DNA from: Candidatus Marithrix sp. Canyon 246
Lineage (GTDB): Bacteria > Pseudomonadota > Gammaproteobacteria > Beggiatoales > Beggiatoaceae
NCBI RefSeq assembly: GCF_001723685.1
Contig: NZ_MCBX01000044.1
Coordinates: 124,001-188,000 of the forward strand
Reading direction: 5' to 3'
DNA length: 64,000 nt
Part shown: one piece after another, positions 47,913-55,076 of the stretch
Numbering within the stretch: position 1 is the first letter of the stretch
How the letters are laid out: each line of letters opens with the position of its first letter
Program-made: the position numbers and the translations under genes
The notes under the pieces: model-generated
Seen by the model: only the letters and a program-made list of their open reading frames with translations
Database searches by the model: none
Told to the model about the DNA's origin: nothing

Positions 47913-49286
47913 ATGGACCAAGTAAATCACACAGACACTACTTTAATAAAAACATATCAGCCTAAACGACCAATTAATAATATCAAAGCCGGTATGCTTA
48001 TAAAAGATAATTATCGCTTGATAGAACCTATTGGTAAAGGTAGTATGGGTGTGGTATGGAAAGCCATTAGCTTAATTCAGGAACAAGGTGAATCACGTAA
48101 TCCTTATGTGGCAATCAAGTTTTTAAGTAGAAATTTCAAACAACATCCAGACGCGCTTAAAGCATTAGTACGTGAATTGGCTCGTTATCAAAAGCTAAAT
48201 CATCCTAATATTGTTCGTGCTTATGAGTTAAATCGTATGGGCAATACCATTTTTATGGTAATGGAATACCTTGATGGCATTTCATTAAAACAGTTTATTA
48301 AAGCTAATCAGCATGGAATTCCGCTTGAAGATGCAAAACCGATTATTCAAAATCTAGGCAATGCACTTTCATACATTCATAAAGAGGGAATTGCCCATTT
48401 AGACTTTAAGCCAGATAATATCATTTATGATCCAAAACAAAAAACCATTAAAATAATTGACTTTGGAATTGCACGGCTAATCAATAAATCAGAACGCGAG
48501 AAAACTCTATATGATCCCGGCAATTTAAGTGCATATACAAAAGCTTATGCAAGTCGTGAAATGTTTTTGGATTTCGATCCAGCACCAAGTGATGATATTT
48601 ATGCTTTAGCTTGTGTAACTTATGAATTATTATCAGGAAAACATCCTTTTAATAAAGAAACAGCTCTCAAAGCTGAAGCAAAACAAATGCTTGCCAAACC
48701 AATTAAAAAATTAAATAAAAACAAAGCAGTGTTACATGCTTTAGCCTTTAAAAGGCAAGATAGAACACCAACTGCGGATAAATTTTTGCTGGAACTGTTT
48801 CCAGCAAAAAAGAAGTCTTCTAAGAAATATACTGTTATTGCAAGTATAATTTTGATACTACTTTCTATCTTTGGAGAAATGGATATGAATCATATAGAAG
48901 CTTCTTCTAATGATCCAAAACCATTAAAAATCTCCCAAGCTGTAGTAGCAAAACCAGAAAAAATATCCAAAATAGAACCAATAAAACCTGCAAATAAAGC
49001 AAAAATAACGCGCTTACTACAACAATGCAAAAAGCATTTTGATGCCAAACGTTTTACTACTGGTAGTAAGGGAACTGCTTATCAACAAGTATTAAAGCTT
49101 GACTCAAACAATTCTGATGCTAAACTTGGCTTAAAAGCCATAGAAAAATTCTATATCAAAAAAATAAAACAAGCCATATACAGACAAGATAAAAAGCAAG
49201 CTCAAAACTTTTTATATTGCTTAGGCAAAGTGAATAATAATTCAGTCGAATTCTCTTACCTAAAATTGCGTTTGAAACATATGTAA
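47913..49286 (+). CDS. Ser/Thr protein kinase with transmembrane segment (PpkA-like), copy 2
   Basis: The 457-aa protein has kinase motifs GKGSMGVVWKA, VAIKFLSR, HLDFKPDNIIYD and IIDFGIARL, the same non-RD catalytic loop as 39853-41292. A membrane helix (YTVIASIILILLSIFG, about 307-322) precedes a periplasmic tail with TPR-like helices. The two kinases share long identical stretches (RNPYVAIKFLSR, HPDALKALVRE) and clearly arose by duplication. It is transcribed away from the PAAR operon. A regulatory role in T6SS firing is inferred from position. Confidence 0.8.
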   Translation: MDQVNHTDTTLIKTYQPKRPINNIKAGMLIKDNYRLIEPIGKGSMGVVWKAISLIQEQGESRNPYVAIKFLSRNFKQHPDALKALVRELARYQKLNHPNIVRAYELNRMGNTIFMVMEYLDGISLKQFIKANQHGIPLEDAKPIIQNLGNALSYIHKEGIAHLDFKPDNIIYDPKQKTIKIIDFGIARLINKSEREKTLYDPGNLSAYTKAYASREMFLDFDPAPSDDIYALACVTYELLSGKHPFNKETALKAEAKQMLAKPIKKLNKNKAVLHALAFKRQDRTPTADKFLLELFPAKKKSSKKYTVIASIILILLSIFGEMDMNHIEASSNDPKPLKISQAVVAKPEKISKIEPIKPANKAKITRLLQQCKKHFDAKRFTTGSKGTAYQQVLKLDSNNSDAKLGLKAIEKFYIKKIKQAIYRQDKKQAQNFLYCLGKVNNNSVEFSYLKLRLKHM

Positions 49287-49291
49287 GCACA

Positions 49292-49317
49292 AAGGGCAAC
49301 CATAAAGGATTGCCCCT
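49292..49317 (+). terminator. Possible terminator after kinase copy 2
   Basis: gggcaa and ttgccc (49294-49299 and 49310-49315) form a short stem with flanking complementarity, followed by a weak T-rich sequence (cctacttttatt). A single short stem makes this tentative. Confidence 0.3.
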
Positions 49318-49422
49318 ACTTTTATTCATAATGATAATATATGGTTCCATTGATAAGTAGGATTTGACAAGCGTTTTTTAATTTGGTAGCATTTAAACAC
49401 AATCTATATATAGATAACTATA

Positions 49423-49767
49423 ATGGCTACATTAAAATATGTTAATATTTTTGTTGATGTTGATGATACCTTTGTCCGTAGCTTTGGATCTAAGCGAATT
49501 CCAATACCTGCAACGATTGAACATCTAAAAACCCTCAAAAATCAAGGTGCTAATCTTTATTGTTGGAGTTCTGGTGGTGCTGATTACGCTCAAAAAAGCG
49601 CGGCAGAATTTTCCATTGCTGATATTTTTACGGCTTTTCTTCCTAAGCCACAAGTCATGATTGATGATCAAAATATCAATAATTGGAAAAGACTTATTCA
49701 AGTACACCCCTTTTCATGTACCCAGAAAACACTAGAAGACTATCAAATGGAGCTGAAAGGACAATGA
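49423..49767 (+). CDS. Small HAD-like hydrolase
   Basis: The 114-aa protein has the HAD motif I DVDDTFVRS, motif II serine in LYCWSSGGADYA and motif IV-like PKPQVMIDDQNIN. It lacks a cap domain and is near the lower size limit of HAD phosphatases. The second Asp of motif I is present, so phosphatase activity is possible. Substrate unknown. It stands between kinase copy 2 and the accessory array. Confidence 0.7.
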   Translation: MATLKYVNIFVDVDDTFVRSFGSKRIPIPATIEHLKTLKNQGANLYCWSSGGADYAQKSAAEFSIADIFTAFLPKPQVMIDDQNINNWKRLIQVHPFSCTQKTLEDYQMELKGQ

Positions 49768-49935
49768 TTACTCAATAATTCTAATGGCCCGCACCAGCAA
49801 TGTAGCGATGATTCCCATCCATTTTAATTTTTGAATAGCTGGCAGTGAGACAACATTTTGTGTGGTTTGTGTTAGTGAGTCAGAGAGTGCTTTCTTAATT
49901 TATTCTGGTGTTACTTCTTCTTTAATGGATTGCAT
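49768..49935 (-). pseudogene. Small gene with one in-frame stop, at the left end of the accessory array
   Basis: From ATG at 49935 the frame reads MQSIKEEVTPE, then TAA, then IKKALSDSLTQTTQNVVSLP and on to TLLVRAIRIIE before a final TAA. A single CAA-to-TAA change would explain the break. The start codon and first codons lie inside the array repeat, the only copy in which the repeat continues into an open frame. The protein would be 55 aa with a weakly hydrophobic end. Family unknown. Confidence 0.45.
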
Positions 49936-50030
49936 ATAAGCAAGGATGTAGTTGTATATTATAACAAAATTCATGATATTTGCTTTGGTCTAATAACCCC
50001 TTGATCTTCTTCATATGAAGCCATTGACTC
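49928..50030 (-). repeat. Cassette repeat copy 1 (partial) plus tail of a lost gene
   Basis: Contains ttgcatataagcaaggatgt and the adjoining gttgtatattataac, then on the minus strand the end of a lost gene reading SYEEDQGVIRPKQIS before TGA. The same C-terminus (EEDQGVIRAKQISGILL) ends the gene at 53724. Confidence 0.65.
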
Positions 50031-50106
50031 GTAGGTTGGGCTGACGAAAGGAAGCCCAACTAAACATGGTAGAATTGTTGGGCTTACTGTCGTCAGCCCA
50101 ACCTAC
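50031..50106. repeat. GTAGGTTGGGC palindromic repeat, short form
   Basis: gtaggttgggctgacgaaag pairs with the distal cgtcagcccaacctac. This copy lacks the cttcgctacgtgac segment present in copies at 51799, 56288 and 58492. Confidence 0.7.
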
Positions 50107-50237
50107 TAATGTTTAATAACATCATGGTTGTTGCATCCTACGCTTGCCGCGTTGGCAACCCATCTGAGATTTTATTGCCTTGTCTCGTGAAGATTTGTTT
50201 TTGATTTTCTCCTCATATTGAAAAGATACTGATGCTA

Positions 50238-50546
50238 TCACTGTTTGAGCTTCACTTGGCAGTGATTTTTTTTAACTGCTTTATCAATTATCTGGGCATC
50301 TGAATCTTCAATAATTAATGGATAGGTTTTTAGAAATTCTTCTGCTTCTGTCCTCTTTTTGCCCAAATAAGGTTTGAGTTTGTTGATTAAACTCTGAGGC
50401 AAGTTAAGTGCATTCAAATCATTCTCATTTTTTTGACCCAAATCAAACCCGCCACTCTGACTTGTATGAACGTCAGGGACGTATCCAATGGTTTGACGGC
50501 CTCCTTCTAGTTGACTAATAAAGTCATAATCAATTTTATCAGGCAT
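50238..50546 (-). pseudogene. Decayed pesticin/lysozyme-like effector, copy A
   Basis: The frame (102 aa) matches the first part of the intact gene at 56407-57045 but has lost VTIAT in the active-site region (SQSGGFDLG), has a 67-bp deletion that shifts the frame after KAVKKNH and a second deletion of about 131 bp further on. Both large deletions are shared with 52033-52356, so one decayed ancestor was copied. The original 3' end is still present down to about 50118. Confidence 0.7.
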
Positions 50547-50564
50547 TTCTTTACTTTCCTATTA

Positions 50565-50609
50565 TCACTAAAGCCACATAAAACTACAGAAATTGCATAT
50601 AAGCAAGAA
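50565..50609 (-). repeat. Cassette repeat copy 2 (diverged at one end)
   Basis: tcactaaagccacataaaac is followed by tacagaaattgcatataagc, then the sequence diverges (aagaataactttc) where other copies have aaggatgtagttg. It sits directly upstream of the decayed effector copy A. Confidence 0.65.
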
Positions 50610-50620
50610 TAACTTTCTAA

Positions 50621-51043
50621 TTAGTCTGATTCAGTAGAATAACCTATGAATGGACCAAAAAACACTTCACCCGATTTAACCATATCAAGCAATTCTTTTT
50701 GAGTCGGAAAATAATCTGCAAATTCTTTCCAAGCATGTTCTACAAATATGTTCCATTTATAAGCATCAAGCTCCCTAATATCATCATCTAGGATATCTAC
50801 AAATATATAATTTTTATTTTTAAGCTTTTTTACTATCTTAGTCAAGGCAGACTCTACGTTTTCTGCACCTGAATAACAACTTACATAGGCACCCACCATA
50901 TCTGATGGCATATCACAGTTTTTATTTGGTTTCACATTGATAGCGATTTCATATAGTGGATATTCATTTTCATCCACTCTATACACCGTCGATGTTTCCC
51001 GCTCATTATCGGGTGTTTTGGAATTGCAATTTTTATTATCCAT
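50621..51043 (-). CDS. Unknown 140-aa protein, candidate immunity protein
   Basis: An acidic soluble protein of 140 aa with YEIAINVKPNKN, VSCYSGAENVESALTKIV and a C-terminus FFGPFIGYS. No signal peptide or known motif. It follows the lysozyme-like fragment at 51110-51421, whose alternative frame stop (TAATGG) overlaps its ATG, the usual toxin-immunity order. The immunity role is inferred from position only. Confidence 0.45.
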   Translation of the reverse strand: MDNKNCNSKTPDNERETSTVYRVDENEYPLYEIAINVKPNKNCDMPSDMVGAYVSCYSGAENVESALTKIVKKLKNKNYIFVDILDDDIRELDAYKWNIFVEHAWKEFADYFPTQKELLDMVKSGEVFFGPFIGYSTESD

Positions 51044-51109
51044 TATTTTCTTTCTACTTTTTTCTTTTTGTGAAGATTCGCATTGTTCTTTCCACTTGGC
51101 ATATTTGCA

Positions 51110-51421
51110 TCATCTTTCCCTCCGGTCGTTAGGAACACTTTTCCAGTTGTAAGGATTACATATTGCTTTGGTAAATTCACTTAGAGTATTACTTGCTACA
51201 TGTTTTTGTAAGAATTGTCTAGTCTTTGGTGTATAATCTCCTCTATATCGTAAGTCAATCAAAATGTCTTGTATTGTAGAATTAAGCTTTTCCCAAGGAG
51301 TATATCCATATTTTTCCTGGACATCTGTCTTCGCATTAATTCTTTTAACATCATCTTTGTTTTCTTTATAGACAACATCAAATAGTTTATTTTTTTGATC
51401 TTCTGTAAATGCTATTTCCAC
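51110..51421 (-). pseudogene. C-terminal fragment of a lysozyme-like effector
   Basis: A 103-aa frame beginning at GTG inside the end of a cassette repeat. The segment KYGYTPWEKLNSTIQDILID and LRYRGDYTPKTRQF resembles the C-terminal half of pesticin/phage-lysozyme-type T6SS effectors. The N-terminal catalytic part is absent because the repeat replaces it. A frame shift near 51120 would add KDDANMPSGKN and a Lys-rich tail ending at the next ATG. It is probably not functional. Confidence 0.5.
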
Positions 51422-51470
51422 ATAAAACTACATTGATTGCATATAAGCAAGGATGTAGTTGTATTTTATA
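51419..51470 (-). repeat. Cassette repeat copy 3
   Basis: ccacataaaactacattgat, attgcatataagcaaggatg and tagttgtat follow each other as in the other copies; the downstream side continues to ttataacaatatatctgata. The junction falls at the first codons of the lysozyme fragment. Confidence 0.75.
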
Positions 51471-51721
51471 ACAATATATCTGATATTTGCTTGGATCGAA
51501 TAAGCCAGTGTAGGCTAGTTACAAGTCCAAAGACCTGACAGGCACACAAAGTCACTAAGTATCAGACCTGACAGGTTTTAAAAACCTGTCAGGTCTAAAA
51601 CCCGGCATGGTTGATTATATACTCATTAATCTCAAGCCCCACCATTCTCCTTACTCAACCCCAACAACTTTCTCGTTCATTTGCTTTTACTAGCTATGTT
51701 AATCTTGGACGCTATTCATAT
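51471..51721. other. Gene-free segment with a CCTGACAGG palindrome
   Basis: No gene is supported. A half element (agacctgacagg, 51531-51542) and a complete palindrome (51564-51596) are present. The rest is unassigned; a 63-codon plus-strand frame here shows no protein-like features. Confidence 0.5.
51564..51596. repeat. CCTGACAGG palindrome, full-length copy
   Basis: agacctgacaggttttaaaa with its inverted partner gives a 33-bp palindrome like 11301-11333 and 42068-42100. The half element 22 bp upstream suggests a second insertion or a partial duplication. Confidence 0.75.
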
Positions 51722-51777
51722 TCACTAAAACCACATAAAACTACAGGGATTGCATGTAAGCAAGGATGTAGTTGTAT
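51722..51777 (-). repeat. Cassette repeat copy 4
   Basis: tcactaaaaccacataaaac, tacagggattgcatgtaagc and aaggatgtagttgtat. It is followed at once by catatgaagccattgactcg and a GTAGGTTGGGC element, with the intervening gene tail lost. Confidence 0.75.
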
Positions 51778-51798
51778 ATCATATGAAGCCATTGACTC

Positions 51799-51901
51799 GT
51801 AGGTTGGGCTGACGAAAGGAAGCCCAACTAAACATGGTAGAATTGTTGGGCTTACTTCGCTTCGCTACGTGACTTCGTATCCTGTCGTCAGCCCAACCTA
51901 C
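51799..51901. repeat. GTAGGTTGGGC palindromic repeat
   Basis: A 103-bp element with outer arms gtaggttgggctgacg / cgtcagcccaacctac and an inner ttgggcttacttcgcttcgc segment. Nearly identical copies lie at 56288-56391 and 58492-58594. Confidence 0.75.
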
Positions 51902-52032
51902 TAATGTTTAATAACATCATGGTTGTTGCATCCTACGCTTGCCGCGTTGGCAACCCATCTGAGATTTTATTGCCTTGTCTCGTGAAGATTTGTTTTTGAT
52001 TTTCTCCTCATATTGAAAAGATACTGATGCTA

Positions 52033-52356
52033 TCACTGTTTGAGCTTCACTTGGCAGTGATTTTTTTTAACTGCTTTATCAATTATCTGGGCATCTGAAT
52101 CTTCAATAATTAATGGATAGGTTTTTAGAAATTCTTCTGCTTCTGTCCTCTTTTTGCCCAAATAAGGTTTGAGTTTGTCGATTAAACTCTGAGGCAAGTT
52201 AAGTGCATTCAAGTCGTACTCATTTCTTTGACCCAAATCAAACCCGGTTGCTATGGTAACGCCACTCTTACTTGTATTAGCGCCAGGGACGTATCCAGTG
52301 GTTTGACGGCCTCCTTCTAGTTGACTAATAAAGTCATAATCAATTTTATCAGGCAT
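52033..52356 (-). pseudogene. Decayed pesticin/lysozyme-like effector, copy B
   Basis: The frame (107 aa) is identical to 56407-57045 up to KAVKKNH except for a few changes, then a 67-bp deletion shifts the frame and stops it. The active-site block SGVTIATGFDLG is intact here. A second deletion of about 131 bp lies downstream near 52005. From 52059 rightward it is part of the 1.72-kb duplication. Confidence 0.7.
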
Positions 52357-52374
52357 TTCTTTACTTTCCTATTA

Positions 52375-52430
52375 TCACTAAAGCCACATAAAACTACATA
52401 GATTGCATATAAGCAAGGATGTAGTTGTAT
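52375..52430 (-). repeat. Cassette repeat copy 5
   Basis: tcactaaagccacataaaac, tacatagattgcatataagc, aaggatgtagttgtat. It separates the 79-aa gene from the lysozyme-like gene. Confidence 0.8.
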
Positions 52431-52563
52431 TTTATAACAATATACCTGATATTTGCTTGGCTAGTCAGTGTAGGGCTTTTTCTTCTCCGCAAAATCGTGA
52501 AACTTATCACTGATTGCTTAATTGCCCTACGCACCTTTATTTGTGCCACGCCATCTATGCTTG

Positions 52564-52803
52564 CTAGGCGAAGGATTCATTCAAAAGTTCTAAATATTCT
52601 TGGGGCATTAACTCATCGGGGAGTTCGGCTTCAAGTGGTAATCCATCATCCCATCCAGTTTTTATCAAATATAGAAGCAAGCCATTGTAATCTATTATAA
52701 TTTCTTTAGCTATTTCTGGATTATCATCTTTGTATCGAGACCATCTTCCCACTAGATGAACTAAAACAGTTCTAATATGTTGTATATCTTCATCTTTTAG
52801 CAT
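52564..52803 (-). CDS. 79-aa acidic protein, candidate immunity or accessory protein, copy 1
   Basis: A small acidic helical protein (DEDIQHIRTVLVHLVGRWSR, then ELPDELMPQEYLELLNESF). It starts 8 nt after the stop of the 180-aa papain-like gene, the usual arrangement of effector and immunity. No signal peptide is present, so if the target is periplasmic the protein would need another mode of action. An identical copy lies at 57253-57492. Confidence 0.5.
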   Translation of the reverse strand: MLKDEDIQHIRTVLVHLVGRWSRYKDDNPEIAKEIIIDYNGLLLYLIKTGWDDGLPLEAELPDELMPQEYLELLNESFA

Positions 52804-52811
52804 AATATAAC

Positions 52812-53354
52812 CTATTTATTAACTTTGGTGACACATTTTTCTATCATTGCTGAAATATAGTCCTCTAAAAAACCATTTTCATGAGGTAAATTAACCCCAC
52901 ATTTTCCCCAAAACGTAGCACAATTGTAAATGTTTGGTGGAAAAGGCACATCTTCTTTTGGTAGCCTATAGAGAGATCCTATACCCATATTTTTAATTTC
53001 TTCAAGGATATTAAGGTATATTTGTGTTTCTACTAGAACAGTTAAATTATATAATTCCAGTTTTTTTCTTTTTGGTTTATTATAGAAACCTCTGGCTACT
53101 TTTTCAAAAAGTTCTGTATCATCTGTCAATTGTCCCGGCACTGCTTCCCTGTTTCTTACTTTATTGTACATATCTGCCAAATCCATGTCTTTGGTAATAA
53201 TAGGACCAAAACCATATATTTTATTTCCATCTACGGACAATCCAACATGCCCAGTAGCTATTAAAGGTTGATCTGAGGATGCTAATCGTCTATTACCTTG
53301 GAAGGCATAAATTTCTACTTTTTTTTGGTTCAACACGTTTTTCGCATTTATCAA
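52812..53354 (-). CDS. Permuted papain/NlpC-like candidate effector, copy 1
   Basis: The 180-aa protein has a His motif first (ATGHVGLSVDGNKIYGFGP, about residues 33-51) and a Cys motif later (IYNCATFWGKCGV, about 145-157). That order fits circularly permuted papain-fold amidases and peptidases, where a G-H-(V/A)-G-(L/I) strand precedes an N-C-x-x-(F/W) helix. Its target may be peptidoglycan or a protein or lipid amide. No signal peptide, as expected for a T6SS cargo. Preceded by a strong promoter and an AbiEi remnant, followed by the 79-aa gene. An identical copy is at 57501-58043. Confidence 0.55.
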   Translation of the reverse strand: MINAKNVLNQKKVEIYAFQGNRRLASSDQPLIATGHVGLSVDGNKIYGFGPIITKDMDLADMYNKVRNREAVPGQLTDDTELFEKVARGFYNKPKRKKLELYNLTVLVETQIYLNILEEIKNMGIGSLYRLPKEDVPFPPNIYNCATFWGKCGVNLPHENGFLEDYISAMIEKCVTKVNK

Positions 53355-53424
53355 TGGGCAACTTTTACTAGGGTGTGTCCTACACTGGCTGCACCTGTCC
53401 TACGCTCACTGTCTTGGTAATTTT

Positions 53425-53618
53425 TTATAGCTTCTCCTCTCCAGCATTCCGAACCATTAAAAATTCTAAATTTGGCAAGGTATAAAGTCCTCTACCTATT
53501 TTAGTTGACTGAGATATTCACGATGAATATTATATTCATTCAAATCACGTGGACGAAGAATCCCTTTTTCTCTCGCAAGAGATTTAATTAGACTGTATTT
53601 TTGAGATTTTTTTGACAT
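53425..53618 (-). pseudogene. Truncated AbiEi-type antitoxin winged-helix, copy 1
   Basis: A 40-codon frame from ATG 53618 reads SLIKSLAREKGILRPRDLNE and IHREYLSQLK, then stops at 53496. A shifted frame continues IGRGLYTLPN to 53425. These are consecutive parts of the N-terminal wing-helix of AbiEi-like antitoxins (K-x-G-(I/V)-x-R-x-x-(D/E)-L, then R-G-(L/V)-Y-x-L-P). The rest of the antitoxin and the AbiEii toxin are missing. Confidence 0.6.
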
Positions 53619-53628
53619 AATATCGGTA

Positions 53629-53657
53629 ATTATAATTAAATACCTAGATTTTGTCAA
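53629..53657 (-). promoter_or_regulatory. Consensus sigma70 promoter within the array, copy 1
   Basis: On the minus strand TTGACA (53652-53657) and TATAAT (53629-53634) are exactly 17 bp apart. It points into the AbiEi remnant and the papain-like and 79-aa genes. Identical copies lie at 58318-58346 and 58939-58967, always next to the same end of a cassette repeat. Confidence 0.75.
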
Positions 53658-53666
53658 AATCAAGAT

Positions 53667-53722
53667 TCACTAAAGCCACATAAAACTACAGGGATTGCAT
53701 ATAAGCAAGGATGTAGTTGTAT
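53667..53722 (-). repeat. Cassette repeat copy 6
   Basis: tcactaaagccacataaaac, tacagggattgcatataagc, aaggatgtagttgtat. The consensus promoter follows immediately on the minus strand, and the 3' end of the gene at 53724 precedes it. Confidence 0.8.
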
Positions 53723-53723
53723 T

Positions 53724-54182
53724 TTATAACAATATACCTGATATTTGCTTGGCTCGAATAACTCCTTGATCTTCTTCAGAAAGACCTTGTTCTTCATCAA
53801 ACGGATCCATTGATAAGTAGTAATCACCGTCGGTTGTAGGGAATAATTTATAGCGTTCTAAATAATAAAACGCGCTTGTATCATCGTAATAAAAGGCAAA
53901 TTCTTTTATATCATGAAATTCTAGTCGGAGTTTTTCTTTATAACTTCCTTGTCTTGGTTCAAAATCCAATTGAACAGCAAAACTACCTGATGGTTCGGTT
54001 GAAAAATTCATACCAGTCATTTTTGCGTCCAATAAGGCGTTATTTTCTTTAAGTTCCTTTATTAAGGTTCTTGCGTCTTTTTCCTTTTTTGCTATGTGAC
54101 ATATTTTGGTTTCTTTCAGTGTTGCACAGTTTTTTTCTTTCGGAAACTTATCTTCAGCTTTTTTATCTGAATTGGTTTTAGG
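53724..54182 (-). pseudogene. 5'-truncated gene ending EEDQGVIRAKQISGILL
   Basis: An open frame of 153 codons between stops, with no ATG until MTG at about 54023; a TTG at 54032 is the first weak start. It reads KKAEDKFPKEKNCATLKETK, LIKELKENNALLDAKMTGMN and then an acidic C-terminal part (FYYDDTSAFYYLERYKLFP). The break at 54183 coincides with the cassette repeat side at 54206. The C-terminus recurs as short remnants at about 49985-50020, 56235-56275 and 58440-58475, so this gene or its tail was once next to several repeat copies. Function unknown. Confidence 0.5.
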
Positions 54183-54205
54183 TTAATCTTGGACGCTATT
54201 AAGAT

Positions 54206-54261
54206 TCACTAAAGCCACATAAAACTACAGGGATTGCATATAGGCAAGGATGTAGTTGTAT
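54206..54261 (-). repeat. Cassette repeat copy 7
   Basis: tcactaaagccacataaaac, tacagggattgcatataggc, aaggatgtagttgtat. It bounds the three-gene ATPase operon on its downstream side. Confidence 0.8.
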
Positions 54262-54378
54262 ATTATAGACTTTCAGAAAAATCAAAACTATCAAACCTGA
54301 CAGGTTTAGCTCGTCAGCCCAACCTACTCATGTTTAAGCAGCACTCCAAACCTATCGTTTATACACTACACGGGCTAG

Positions 54379-54528
54379 TTACTGACCACGCTGGATTTCA
54401 ACAATATGGTTTCGATCAAAATCGATCTTCACAGTTAGATCGCCACCAGTTACAATTGTATCTGGCTCTGGTTGAGGCTCGAAATACACAAAGCAGTGAT
54501 TGTTTTCTACCCATGTGGAGAGCTTCAT
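54379..54528 (-). CDS. 49-aa protein, third gene of the ATPase/nuclease operon
   Basis: ATG at 54528 overlaps the stop of the nuclease-like gene as ATGA. The product begins MKLSTWVENNHCFVYFEP and ends VKIDFDRNHIVEIQRGQ, a compact strand-rich polypeptide with two charged turns. The coding frame fits the overlap rule seen at the operon's first junction, which supports translation. No known family is assigned. It may be a regulator, antitoxin-like partner or structural subunit. Confidence 0.5.
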   Translation of the reverse strand: MKLSTWVENNHCFVYFEPQPEPDTIVTGGDLTVKIDFDRNHIVEIQRGQ

Positions 54529-55076
54529 GTTTCTTCTTCTATCTCCTCAATAGGTAGCAGGTTATGCTTTATCACCGTGAGATGATCGACTAAGGATACA
54601 TATCTAATATTAAATAAAGCTACTCTGCCACGCAATCTGTCATTCAATCTATACCTAAGTGCATCTATTTCGTCCTTAAACATAGTTACATCAATTTTTA
54701 GAATAAAAAACAGTTTTAATTTTAATTGTTCTGGATGTTCTGGAAATTGTTGAACTGGTAGTGGCAAACACGCTGAAAACTCTTGTCCTTTGCCAGTTTT
54801 TGCCCAACAGCTTGCCAACATAAGTAAACTATCAGTTGCCTTATCCACCAGATTATCAAGTAAATGGTTTGGTAAGCGTTCTTCTGTGGTTAAATGAGCA
54901 TAGTCTTTTATTTCTATTAGCCACAAGCGATTTTGCTCTTTTTGCCACCAACCAAAATCCATTTCTTTAAGTTTTTGCCCACTGAGCTTTTTATAGACTT
55001 CACAATCTTGAAAACGAAAATGCTCCCCTTTAGGCAGATTCAATTTCAAACCAGATTCAATATAAGCTGTCATCAT
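54525..55076 (-). CDS. PD-(D/E)xK-like nuclease candidate, partner of an AAA ATPase
   Basis: The 183-aa protein has EMDFGWWQ (Asp about residue 40) and, 15 residues on, LWLIEIKDYAHL, a spacing and pattern (D...E-x-K) typical of PD-(D/E)xK nucleases. An N-terminal region with GEHFRFQDCEVYKKL could supply the upstream acidic residue. It overlaps the ATPase stop by 4 nt (ATGA) and the 49-aa gene by 4 nt. The ATPase-plus-nuclease pairing resembles defence systems such as Gabija or OLD-related units, but the proteins are smaller and I do not recognise a named system. Confidence 0.6.
   Translation of the reverse strand: MMTAYIESGLKLNLPKGEHFRFQDCEVYKKLSGQKLKEMDFGWWQKEQNRLWLIEIKDYAHLTTEERLPNHLLDNLVDKATDSLLMLASCWAKTGKGQEFSACLPLPVQQFPEHPEQLKLKLFFILKIDVTMFKDEIDALRYRLNDRLRGRVALFNIRYVSLVDHLTVIKHNLLPIEEIEEET

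Larger units (their letters stand above)
52059..53778. repeat. 1.72-kb duplicated segment, left copy
   Basis: Positions 52059-53778 match 56748-58467 at a constant offset of 4689 bp. I see three substitutions in the first 300 bp and none in the two complete genes, whose products are identical. It spans the end of the lysozyme gene, two cassette repeats, the 79- and 180-aa genes and the AbiEi remnant. Confidence 0.9.

Noticed and set aside
51611..51802. Plus-strand 63-codon frame
   Set aside because: It runs through a cassette repeat and low-complexity sequence and has no protein-like features; the repeat explains the lack of stops.
52425..52700. Plus-strand 91-codon frame, present twice (also 57114-57389)
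   Set aside because: It covers a cassette repeat and the antisense strand of the 79-aa gene. Duplication of the segment, not selection, explains its two copies.
53425..53618. A functional AbiE toxin-antitoxin system
   Set aside because: Only the winged-helix start of the antitoxin is present, with a frame break, and no AbiEii nucleotidyltransferase follows.
54234..54557. Plus-strand 107-codon frame
   Set aside because: It is antisense to the 49-aa gene and passes through a repeat and a CCTGACAGG half element; the minus-strand genes with 4-nt overlaps are better supported.
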